Source of the DNA: Selenomonadales bacterium UBA7018
GTDB lineage: Bacteria; Bacillota; Negativicutes; Selenomonadales; Selenomonadaceae
Assembly (NCBI GenBank): GCA_002448305.1
Contig: DJWY01000021.1
Span: forward strand, 56,035 to 90,234
Length of the DNA stretch: 34,200 nt
Reading direction: 5' to 3'
The notes under the pieces are model-generated. The model did no database searches and had not been told where the DNA came from. It saw only the letters and a list, made by a program, of their open reading frames with translations. The position numbers and the translations under genes are program-made. Below, piece after piece: positions 22,701 through 30,370 of this stretch; within the stretch, counting starts at the first letter, position 1, and each line of letters opens with the position of its first letter.

Positions 22701-25700
22701 CGACGCGATTTTTGCAGACAGCGACGTTGAGATTTTGCCGCAAGTCGACTTCGCGGAAAATGTTGGCAAAAAAGATTCGGTCGTTGCCTTTGAAAGTTAT
22801 CAAACCGCGCTCAACGTTGCCGCCGTGAAAAATTTCTGCGCGGAAAATGCCTGCACGCTAAATACATTTTTCTTGGCTATGTTCGGATATTTTCTTGCCA
22901 AAAATACTCGGCGGGCAAATGCGGCGTTCACGACGATTTATCACGGGCGCAACGATTCGCGACTTTCTAAAAGCGTTGGCATGTTCGTTAAGTCCTTGCC
23001 GGTGCTCGCCGACGTCGCTGGAAATTCTTCCGTGAAAAATTACATTGAGGCAATCGGTCGCCAACTCGTAAACAGCATGGCGCACGATATTTATTCCTTT
23101 GCGGAAATTTCTACCGCTTACAACTTCAAGGGCGAATTGATGTGCGTTTATCAGGGCGAAGATTTTAACGACTACCACATTGCCGGAACGACTTCGCGAA
23201 CTTTGCCGGTAATACCTTCGGCGGCTATGTCCGACCTTTGCCTTGAGATTTTCTTGGAGAATGGCGCATTTATTTTCAGCTTTGAATATCGCCCAACCGT
23301 TTATAAAGCCGAGACCGTCAAGAATTTTGCCCTTGCTTGCGAAGAAGTTGCCCAAAAGTTTTTGACTTCGGACGCGCTCGAAACTTTTGATATTGACGTT
23401 CACAGCCACGCTAAAAAGAAAGTTGCCGCCGCTATCGACGCGACCGCCCCGCAAAATGACGTTCAGCAAAAAATTTTCGATTGCGTTGCGGAAATTATCG
23501 GCACGAAAAATTTCGGCATAAAGACGGATTTTTATAGCGTCGGGCTGACTTCCATTGGCGCAATCCGGCTGAATGTTTTGTTGTCGCGCACTTTCGGCAA
23601 AACTATTCGCACCCGCGACATTAAAGAGCATAACACCATTGCGACGCTTGAAAAATTTTTATCCGGCGCAGAAGAAATGCAAACTTACAACGCGCAAGCC
23701 GATTATCCCTTGACGCAGACCCAAAACGGAATTTTCGTCGAGAGCGTCGCCAATCCCAACAGCACAATTTATAATCTCCCGAATTTATATCGGCTCGGAA
23801 AAAATGTTGACGTTGAGAAATTGCAGGCGGCTATCAAGTCGGCTATCGACGCGCACTCCTATTTAAAGACCACTCTTTTTATGAACGATGACGGCGATAT
23901 TCGCGCCCGCCGCAATGATTCCGGAGCAATTGTTCAAATTTTGCGCGTTAGCGAATTGCCGCCGGTCGAAGAGCTTGTTAGACCCTTTGAACTTTTGGAC
24001 AAGCCGCTTTACCGCGCGGAGATTTACGTTGCCGACGAAAAATATTTCTTCCTTGACTGCCACCACATTATCAGCGACGGCGAATCTTTCGACATTTTGC
24101 TTGACGACATTAACGCCGCTTACGACGGAAAAGTTTTGTCTAAGGAAAATTACACGGGCTTTGAAACTGCCCTCGACGAAGAAAAAGCCCGCGCAGGTGA
24201 CGCGCTCACGAAGGCGAAAGCTTATTACGATTCAATCTTTCGCGGTTGCGATGCCGATTGCAAACTTGCTAAAGACTTTGACGCTAAGTCTGCACCTTTC
24301 CAGACCGGCAAATTGGGAGTAGACGTTGACGCCGTCAAGAAGTTCTGCGCGGAAAATAAAGTTACGCTGAATGCATTTTTCAACGCGGCTTTCGGCTTTA
24401 CGCTGGCGAAATTTTTATATCGCGACGACGCCATTTTTACGACGATTTATAACGGGCGCAATGATTCGCGGCTTGCGCAAAGTGTTGGCATGTTCGTTAA
24501 GACTTTGCCCGTTAGCTGTTCGATTGTCGGTGAAAAAACCGTTGCGCAATATGTCGCCGAAGTCGGCAAGCAACTTTTAGCGAGCATGACTAACGACATT
24601 TATTCTTTTGCCGAAATCAACCGCGATTATGGGATTAGTGCCGACGTAATGTTTGCTTATCAGGGCGAAGATGACGCGGTTAAAATTGCGGGCGAAACTG
24701 CCGTTGAAATGCCGCTTGAACTCGACAAGGCTAAATCGCTTTTCGGCGTGGATATTTTTGTTGAGGGTGGCGAACTTTGCTTTGATACGGAATACCAGAC
24801 GGATTATTATTCGGCGGCGACGGTTAAAAATTTCGTTGATTGTCTGGCGCAAGTAGCGCGAGAATTTTTGACGCGGGAAAATTTATCGGACGTTGATATA
24901 GTTTCGGCGGCGGAGCTTAAAAAGTTGCAAGTGATTCACGACACAGCTTGGAAAGTTGCCGAGCGTCCCGCGTATAGACTTTTGCAGGACAGCGCGGAAA
25001 AATATCCGGAGCGTGTCGCGGCGATTGCTAACGAAAAATATTTGACGTATGCTGAACTGAACGCGGCGGCTAATCGGCTTGGACGTGTCTTGCAAAGTCA
25101 CGGCGTAGGCGTTGAAAAAATCGTTGGCGTAATGTTAAATCGCGGGCTTGAAGTTTATATCGCGCGTCAAGGCATTTTGAAGGCGGGCGGCGCATTTCTG
25201 CCCATGACGCCCGATTACCCCGACGACCGAGTTTCTTTTATCGTCAATGATTCAAACGTCCGCCATATCGTCACGACCCGCGATATTTACCAACAGCGGA
25301 AAAATTTCTTTGACGGGCTGAATGTTTTTGTTTGCTTAGTGGAAGACACGCAATCGGAAGAAATTTTCGGTGAAAATTTAAACGTCGCAGTTCCTTATGA
25401 CGCGCTGGCTTATTGCATTTATACAAGCGGTTCGACGGGCAAGCCTAAAGGCGTTATGCTGACTAATCACAACCTAGTTAATTTCGTCGACGACAACCCG
25501 AAGAACCACGAAATTTTAGGCTACACTCAGCGCGGAAAAGTTTCGCTTGCATTGGCGGCGATTACTTTCGACGTGTCGATTATGGAAGAATTTATCCCGC
25601 TTGCGCACGGGCTAACAATTTGCATGGCGAACGAAGACGAAATTCATAATCCACTTATGCTCAAGGAATTGTGCGATAAAAATTCTGTGGACATAATGAC

Positions 25701-27975
25701 TTGCACGCCGTCATATTTAGCCAACTTAATCGACTTGCCGGAATTTGAATCGGTCGTCAAGCGCATAAAATCTGTTGACTTTGGGGCGGAGGCATTCCCT
25801 GCCGCGCTTTTTACTAAACTTCGCGCAGTCAATCCCGATATTTATATCATGAACGGCTACGGACCGACCGAAGCGACGATTAGCTGTACAATGAAGGCTA
25901 TAGAGTCGCCTGAAAATATTACTATCGGCGTTCCGAATTCAAATGTTCAAGTCGTGATAACCGATGATAAAAACCGCCCGTTGCCGATTGGCGCGCTCGG
26001 CGAAATGACAATCATTGGCGACGGAATCGGGCGCGGCTATATCAATCGCGACGACTTAACCCAGAAAGTTTTTATCAAGCTGTGGAATAAACCGGCGTAC
26101 AAGAGCGGCGACCTTGCACGGCTGTTGCCCAACGGCGAAATCGTTTTTCATGGGCGGACGGACAATCAAGTTAAGTTGCGCGGCTTGCGCGTCGAACTCG
26201 GCGAAATTGAATCCGTGCTGAATAATTTCGACGGCGTTAAATCAAGTATTGTCGTTATGAAGAAAAACGAGGCGGGCGATTATCTTGCGGGCTATTTCAC
26301 CGCCGAAAATAAAATCGACCTTGACGAACTGAAAAAACATCTTGCCGCGTCGCTGACTTCTTACATGGTGCCCGGCGTCCTCATGCAACTTGACGCTTTC
26401 CCGCTCACCGCCAACAAGAAAATTGATAAGAAGGCTTTGCCCGAAATCGCCTTGCAAGTCGAAACGGACGATAAAAAAGTTGCCGCGACCGATTTACAAC
26501 AGACGCTTTGCGAAATGTTTGCAAAGGCTCTCGGCAGAAAAAATGTCGGCGCAGATGAAAACTTCTTTGAAATCGGCGGGACGTCGCTTGCCGCGTCGAA
26601 AGTCGCAATGGCAGCATTCCTTAAAAAGTTGCCGATAGTTTACGCCGATATTTTCAAATATCCGACGGCGGAAAAGTTAGAAGTTTACATTTTAAAGCAA
26701 CAAGCCCCCATGCCCGCGCAGGTTGAGAAAAAAATTCCTACGCCCCAAATCGTGGAGCCAATCGAGGGAAGTTCCTTCCTTGATGAATTTTTCCGAATCA
26801 ATAGCGCACTTGCTAAAAATCGCGTGGAATACGTCAACGAAATTCACCACGAGGGCTTAGGCAACGTATTGCTCACGGGCGCGACGGGCTTTTTGGGAAT
26901 TCACGTCCTTTACGAATTGCTTAAAAATACTTCGGCGAAAATCTTCTGCTTTATCCGCAGTAATAAACAAGCAACGGCTAAAGAACGTCTGCGCACAATG
27001 TTTATCTACTATTTTAGCTCGTCAATGGAAAAAGCTTTCAACGAAAGAGTAACCGTCATTGACGGCGACATTACTAACCCTGACGCAGTCAACGCGCTGA
27101 TTGATTATCCGTTTAAGACGCTGATAAACTGCGCGGCTTGCGTTAAACATTTCGCGGCGTCCGATATTTTGACGCGCATAAACGTAGAAGGCGTGCGCAA
27201 TTTGATAAACCTTTGCATTGCAAAACATACGCGCTTGATTCAAATATCAACAGTGAGCGTCGCCGGCGATAATATCGGGAAAAATATTTCAGCCAGTAGG
27301 AGACTTTCTGAAAGCGATTTTTACATTGGGCAAGAAGTCACGTCGAATAAATACGTCTACTCGAAATTTCAAGCTGAAGAATTAGTTTTAACTGCAATCG
27401 GGCAAGGGAAACTTGACGGGAAAATAATTCGGGTGGGCAACCTTATGAGCCGCATTTCCGACGGCGAATTTCAAATCAACTTCTCGAACAATGCTTTTAT
27501 GCGCGACATTAGAAGTTATTCCGCCATTGGAAAAATCCCCGTGTCGCTTTTGGACGAGCCAACCGAATTTTCGCCGATTGACGAGACTGCGCACATGATT
27601 GTTACTCTCGCCGACACCAACGCATATTTTACCGTTTTCCACGCCGTCAATAGCCACCGCGTGCAAATGGGCGATATTATTCACGTGGCGAACGAATACG
27701 GCATTAAAATTGACATTGTTTCTGATGAAGAATTCGACGTTGCTTTAAAAACCGCCATGCAGGACGAAAAAATAAATCTGCTCGTCTCAAGCCTTATCGC
27801 CTATAATGAAATAGATGAGAAATTGCGCGAAGAAATTGACCACGACGACGCCTTCACCGTCAAAGCCCTTTACCGCTTGAATTGCCGCTGGTCGATAACC
27901 GACGAAAATTATATTCGCAACGCGATAGAAGCTTTAGACACTTTAGGATTTTTCGAGGAGAATGCGAGATTTTAA
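19774..27975 (+). CDS. Nonribosomal peptide synthetase, half C-A-T-C-T-C-A-T-R
   Basis: This cytoplasmic assembly line has 2733 residues. Residues 1-200 resemble the C-terminal half of a condensation domain without HHxxxDG. A1 (about 211-703) has YTSGSTGKPKG at 363, FDVSIMEEF at 412, NGYGPTE, YKSGDL, GRTDNQVKLRG and the closing TANRKIDKKALP. T1 carries its phosphopantetheine Ser at 751 (GLTSIGAIRL). C1 starts near 801 with HHIIYDG at 921-927. T2 has Ser 1260. C2 starts near 1310 with HHIISDG at 1430-1436. A2 spans about 1731-2223. T3 has Ser 2271 (GGTSLAAS). A thioester reductase domain from about 2340 has TGATGFLG (first Gly 2369) and YVYSK (2527-2531). Release is therefore reductive, giving an aldehyde or alcohol. 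T2 has no A domain of its own. My alignment of the A4-A5 pocket reads D V M S/T V F G I S, which I cannot assign. The ribosome binding site is weak (GAAGGG). Confidence 0.93.
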   Translation: MTEAEYLDSVFRGVSVDSAPIKDAFGKSFVAKKFMTPFEFSNGQFDCSEENFFMGAYALLLARFAGADEVFFTATSDKKIPVYLNFSPEQNLADYLKNLREQIERSREIICTPYEEIAKVYDFPTAPEFISAPQEISGKSFALAVAENILSIYYDGGKYSDALIESFAAAYKHVVAQFPHAEKIGDIDWLSADELAKVQAIHDTAWEVAERPAYRLLQDSAEEYPERVAAIANGKSLTYAELNAAANRLGRVLQSHGVGVEKIVGVMLNRGLEVYIARQGILKAGGAFLPMTPDYPDDRVSYIVKDAGVKHIVTTRDIYEQRKNFFDGLGIFICLVEDTQSEEISGENLNVAVPDDALAYCIYTSGSTGKPKGVMLTNHNLVNFVDANPKNHEILGYTQRGKVSLALAAITFDVSIMEEFIPLAHGLTICMANEDEIYNPLLLKDLCDKNAVDVMSCTPTYLSNLIDLPEFTSVVKRIKSVDFGAEAFPSALFAKLRAVNPDIYIMNGYGPTEATISCTMKAIESPENITIGVPNSNVQVVMTDDKNRPLPIGALGEMTILGDGIGRGYINRDDLTQKVFIKLWNKPAYKSGDLARLLPNGEIAFHGRTDNQVKLRGLRVELGEIETVMNNFDGVKSSIVVVKKNAAGDYLAGYFTAENKIDLAALRKHLAASLTSYMVPGVLMQLDAFPLTANRKIDKKALPEPEEIIPTVEIVPPQNDVQQKIFDCVAEVLGNREFGITTELTSAGLTSIGAIRLNVVLSTAFNKVIQTRDIMEFDTVEKLEKFLSDAEEIQNYELQADYPLSRTQQDIFVEYDAAPDDTTYNLPILLPLDSSIDVTRLQRAIKAAINAHPYLKTKLFFNDAGEVRSRRLDDLPAEVPIKNVENLPAELVRPFKLTEEPLYRAVIFVTPDKNYLFLDFHHIIYDGSSEDIFFDDMNAAYDGQILSKENYTGFEVALDEQKARASSKLTAAKNYFDAIFADSDVEILPQVDFAENVGKKDSVVAFESYQTALNVAAVKNFCAENACTLNTFFLAMFGYFLAKNTRRANAAFTTIYHGRNDSRLSKSVGMFVKSLPVLADVAGNSSVKNYIEAIGRQLVNSMAHDIYSFAEISTAYNFKGELMCVYQGEDFNDYHIAGTTSRTLPVIPSAAMSDLCLEIFLENGAFIFSFEYRPTVYKAETVKNFALACEEVAQKFLTSDALETFDIDVHSHAKKKVAAAIDATAPQNDVQQKIFDCVAEIIGTKNFGIKTDFYSVGLTSIGAIRLNVLLSRTFGKTIRTRDIKEHNTIATLEKFLSGAEEMQTYNAQADYPLTQTQNGIFVESVANPNSTIYNLPNLYRLGKNVDVEKLQAAIKSAIDAHSYLKTTLFMNDDGDIRARRNDSGAIVQILRVSELPPVEELVRPFELLDKPLYRAEIYVADEKYFFLDCHHIISDGESFDILLDDINAAYDGKVLSKENYTGFETALDEEKARAGDALTKAKAYYDSIFRGCDADCKLAKDFDAKSAPFQTGKLGVDVDAVKKFCAENKVTLNAFFNAAFGFTLAKFLYRDDAIFTTIYNGRNDSRLAQSVGMFVKTLPVSCSIVGEKTVAQYVAEVGKQLLASMTNDIYSFAEINRDYGISADVMFAYQGEDDAVKIAGETAVEMPLELDKAKSLFGVDIFVEGGELCFDTEYQTDYYSAATVKNFVDCLAQVAREFLTRENLSDVDIVSAAELKKLQVIHDTAWKVAERPAYRLLQDSAEKYPERVAAIANEKYLTYAELNAAANRLGRVLQSHGVGVEKIVGVMLNRGLEVYIARQGILKAGGAFLPMTPDYPDDRVSFIVNDSNVRHIVTTRDIYQQRKNFFDGLNVFVCLVEDTQSEEIFGENLNVAVPYDALAYCIYTSGSTGKPKGVMLTNHNLVNFVDDNPKNHEILGYTQRGKVSLALAAITFDVSIMEEFIPLAHGLTICMANEDEIHNPLMLKELCDKNSVDIMTCTPSYLANLIDLPEFESVVKRIKSVDFGAEAFPAALFTKLRAVNPDIYIMNGYGPTEATISCTMKAIESPENITIGVPNSNVQVVITDDKNRPLPIGALGEMTIIGDGIGRGYINRDDLTQKVFIKLWNKPAYKSGDLARLLPNGEIVFHGRTDNQVKLRGLRVELGEIESVLNNFDGVKSSIVVMKKNEAGDYLAGYFTAENKIDLDELKKHLAASLTSYMVPGVLMQLDAFPLTANKKIDKKALPEIALQVETDDKKVAATDLQQTLCEMFAKALGRKNVGADENFFEIGGTSLAASKVAMAAFLKKLPIVYADIFKYPTAEKLEVYILKQQAPMPAQVEKKIPTPQIVEPIEGSSFLDEFFRINSALAKNRVEYVNEIHHEGLGNVLLTGATGFLGIHVLYELLKNTSAKIFCFIRSNKQATAKERLRTMFIYYFSSSMEKAFNERVTVIDGDITNPDAVNALIDYPFKTLINCAACVKHFAASDILTRINVEGVRNLINLCIAKHTRLIQISTVSVAGDNIGKNISASRRLSESDFYIGQEVTSNKYVYSKFQAEELVLTAIGQGKLDGKIIRVGNLMSRISDGEFQINFSNNAFMRDIRSYSAIGKIPVSLLDEPTEFSPIDETAHMIVTLADTNAYFTVFHAVNSHRVQMGDIIHVANEYGIKIDIVSDEEFDVALKTAMQDEKINLLVSSLIAYNEIDEKLREEIDHDDAFTVKALYRLNCRWSITDENYIRNAIEALDTLGFFEENARF
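20341..21888 (+). repeat. A-domain repeat, copy 1
   Basis: The first adenylation domain matches the second (24901-26448) at a constant offset of 4560 bases without net indels. By direct reading, 20498-20657 (160 bases) and 21289-21392 (104 bases) are identical to 25058-25217 and 25849-25952, including third codon positions. Other parts differ at many synonymous sites. Confidence 0.85.
24901..26448 (+). repeat. A-domain repeat, copy 2
   Basis: Second copy of the adenylation domain within the NRPS. The mosaic of identical blocks and diverged blocks relative to copy 1 suggests gene conversion. The binding-pocket residues I aligned differ only at the position equivalent to GrsA 278 (Ser in copy 1, Thr in copy 2). 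Confidence 0.85.
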
Positions 27976-27978
27976 GCT

Positions 27979-29730
27979 ATGGAATATAAACGCAACGATT
28001 ATCTTGTAAGCAAAAAATTTTATCGCTATCTGATACCGAGTTTCTTATCGGAAATGGCAATGCATATGGGTAGCGTTGTCGACGCGGTTATTGTCGGGAA
28101 TTTAATTGGCGTTGAAGCATTATCAGCCGTTACGCTTGCCAGTCCTATTATACAAATTTTGCATTTGCCGGGATTGATTTTGGGTCTAGGCGGTGCGACG
28201 CTTGCGGCAATATGGTTAGGCGAAAGGAAACTTAAAGAAGCGTCCGACATGTTTTCTGCTTGCGTGATTGCGGGGATAATTTTTTCCTGCGCGGGCGTGC
28301 TAACTGCCTTTTGGGTAAACGCGCCGCTAGCGCATTTAGTAGCCGACGACCCACAACTTACAACTTTTGTTGAAGAATATTTGCTGATAAACCTTTTGGG
28401 CTTGCCGATAATGACGCTGACTTTTCTGACGTGCGAGTTTTTAAGCGTGGACAATCACCCCGATTTAGGCGCGTGGATGTTCTCCATTGCCGAAGCCGTC
28501 AACGTTGTTATGGATATTGTCCTAGTGAAATTTGCGGGCTTAGGCATGGAAGGAGCCGCCGCCGCGACAATTATTGGCTACGCTTGCGGCTTGCTAACGC
28601 TAATTCCCTACGCAAGGTCGCAAGAAAGAATGCTGAAGTTCTATTTAAGCGGCGTGGCGTGGTTCAAAGATATTTTCGTCGCGCTAAAGACAGGTTTGCC
28701 GCGTGTTTCGCTGGAGTTCATGCAGGCGTTACAAATTTTCGTACTCAATACGGCAGTCTTACAAATTTTGGGCGTCGAAGCAATGGAAATTTACGCGGTC
28801 TGCTCCAATACGCTGATAATGGCGGAACTTTTAGCGGGCGGAATAATTAGCGTTATCCCGAATATTTGCGGCGTACTTTACGGCGAAAGGGATTACTTCG
28901 GAATTCGGCGGCTTATGAAAAAAGTTTTGGAATTAAGCGGCGTATTAATTTCGGTTTTAACTGCGGTGTTCCTAATCGTGCCGGAAGAAATTGCAATACT
29001 TTTCGGCATGGAAAATGAAAACTTGCTCCCGACGGCGGCGACGTGCCTACAGATTTACAGTTTAAGTTTCGTGCTTTACGTGTTTAATGAATTCCTGCAG
29101 ACTTACTATCAAACGATTTTGGAAACATTTTTGGCGACGCTCGACACGATTTTAGAATTCTTTGTGCTGTTAATTCCGATAACGTTCTTGCTTATGCACT
29201 ACTACGGAATTTACGGAGTATGCGCGGCGGTGCCGATAAGCGAATTTTTGACGATAATAATAGTTGAAGGGACGCGCAAATTTTTACAGGAACGCGGCAA
29301 GCTCCCGCAAGAAGGATTGCTAATGATTCCGAAAACTGAACACGATGATTCTTTTGACGTGACGATTGAGGCGGGCGAAGCAAATGCAGTTAATATTTCC
29401 AAAAAAATAATTGACTACTGCCGCGCCCAAAACGTCGACGAGCGCACCGCATATATTTTGGGGCTTGCGGCTGAAGAAATTGCGATAAATATTTCGCGCT
29501 ACGGCTACGACAAAGCCAAGAAAAAATTCATTGATATAAATCTTTCGCACGACGGCGAGCAATGGATTTTGCGAATTCGCGATGACGGCATCCCCTTCGA
29601 CCCGACGCAATACCAGCCCGAAGAGAAAGGACAATTTTTGCTCGGCGGAATTAATCTGATTAAGGGTCTGGCGAAAAATTTCAGTTATACGAGAGTACTC
29701 AACATGAACAATACGATTATAGAAATTTGA
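27979..29730 (+). CDS. MATE exporter fused to an anti-sigma/HisK-type ATPase domain
   Basis: Residues 1 to about 450 are a polytopic MATE-family transporter, with repeated long hydrophobic segments, the family-like start IPSFLSEMAMHMGSVVDAVIVGN and two similar halves. From about residue 460 a soluble GHKL ATPase domain of the RsbW/HATPase_c_2 type follows: N box LAAEEIAINISRYG (Asn 504), G1 box RDDGIPFDP (Asp 536, Gly 537) and G2 box LLGGINLIKGLA. No histidine-kinase dimerisation domain is seen. The gene starts three bases after the NRPS stop and ends one base before the sfp-type gene, so it most likely exports the NRPS product through the inner membrane. The ATPase domain could sense, regulate or phosphorylate a partner; this is inference. 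A separate sensor role or a link to a sigma-factor partner switch remains possible. Confidence 0.85.
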   Translation: MEYKRNDYLVSKKFYRYLIPSFLSEMAMHMGSVVDAVIVGNLIGVEALSAVTLASPIIQILHLPGLILGLGGATLAAIWLGERKLKEASDMFSACVIAGIIFSCAGVLTAFWVNAPLAHLVADDPQLTTFVEEYLLINLLGLPIMTLTFLTCEFLSVDNHPDLGAWMFSIAEAVNVVMDIVLVKFAGLGMEGAAAATIIGYACGLLTLIPYARSQERMLKFYLSGVAWFKDIFVALKTGLPRVSLEFMQALQIFVLNTAVLQILGVEAMEIYAVCSNTLIMAELLAGGIISVIPNICGVLYGERDYFGIRRLMKKVLELSGVLISVLTAVFLIVPEEIAILFGMENENLLPTAATCLQIYSLSFVLYVFNEFLQTYYQTILETFLATLDTILEFFVLLIPITFLLMHYYGIYGVCAAVPISEFLTIIIVEGTRKFLQERGKLPQEGLLMIPKTEHDDSFDVTIEAGEANAVNISKKIIDYCRAQNVDERTAYILGLAAEEIAINISRYGYDKAKKKFIDINLSHDGEQWILRIRDDGIPFDPTQYQPEEKGQFLLGGINLIKGLAKNFSYTRVLNMNNTIIEI

Positions 29731-29731
29731 T

Positions 29732-30370
29732 ATGGTTGAAGTTTATTTACTAAATCTAGCTGACCGATTAGAATTGCCCGTTGAAAAATATTTGCGCTAC
29801 TTTACGGCGAAGCGGCAAGAAAAAATTCTGCGCTACAAATTCGCGGCGGATAGGAATCGTACACTTTGGGCGGAATTGTTAGCGCGTTCAATCATTGCGA
29901 AAAAATTATCCTTCACGGTTGAAGAAGTTTTAATCGAACGGGATGCGCTCGGCAAGCCTTATGTTGTCGACAGTGAAATAAAAATAAGTTTGTCGCACAG
30001 TAAGAATTGGGCGGCGTGCAGTATTGGCGAAGTTGCAAGCGGCGTTGACGTTGAGGAGGATTTTGCCGACGCGCTTACTCTTGCCGAAAATTATTTCACG
30101 GCGCGGGAATATCGAGAACTTTGCGAGCTTGACGGTTTGGCGCGTGGCGAAAAGTTTTTAAGTCTCTGGACGATTAAAGAGAGCTTTGCGAAAATGACAG
30201 GGCGCAACCTTGACGCCGCCTTAAAAGTTGACTGCGCAAATATTTTGGGCAAAAATTTTTTCGTAGGAAATGCGGTCGTAGGAGTTTGCGCTGAGCGCGG
30301 CAATTTGCCGGAAAATTTTAAGGTCGTATCGTTGCCCGCGCAATTCGCAACTGTCCGCAAGCGGCGTTGA
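29732..30370 (+). CDS. Sfp-type 4'-phosphopantetheinyl transferase
   Basis: This enzyme moves phosphopantetheine from coenzyme A to the Ser of carrier domains, here most likely Ser 751, 1260 and 2271 of the NRPS. The protein (212 residues) has the Sfp-family motifs: RDALGKPYV, ISLSHSKNWAACSIG, the magnesium site GVDVEED (Asp 106, Glu 108) and WTIKESFAKMTG with Lys 149 and Glu 150. A size near 210-230 residues fits Sfp rather than AcpS. It starts one base after the MATE gene, so translation is coupled. Its last 53 bases overlap the end of rlmN on the other strand. Confidence 0.92.
   Translation: MVEVYLLNLADRLELPVEKYLRYFTAKRQEKILRYKFAADRNRTLWAELLARSIIAKKLSFTVEEVLIERDALGKPYVVDSEIKISLSHSKNWAACSIGEVASGVDVEEDFADALTLAENYFTAREYRELCELDGLARGEKFLSLWTIKESFAKMTGRNLDAALKVDCANILGKNFFVGNAVVGVCAERGNLPENFKVVSLPAQFATVRKRR

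Noticed and set aside
22858..23631. 257-codon open frame on the minus strand inside the NRPS
   Set aside because: It is antisense to well-conserved C and T domains, has no ribosome binding site and no recognisable protein features; a codon-bias shadow.
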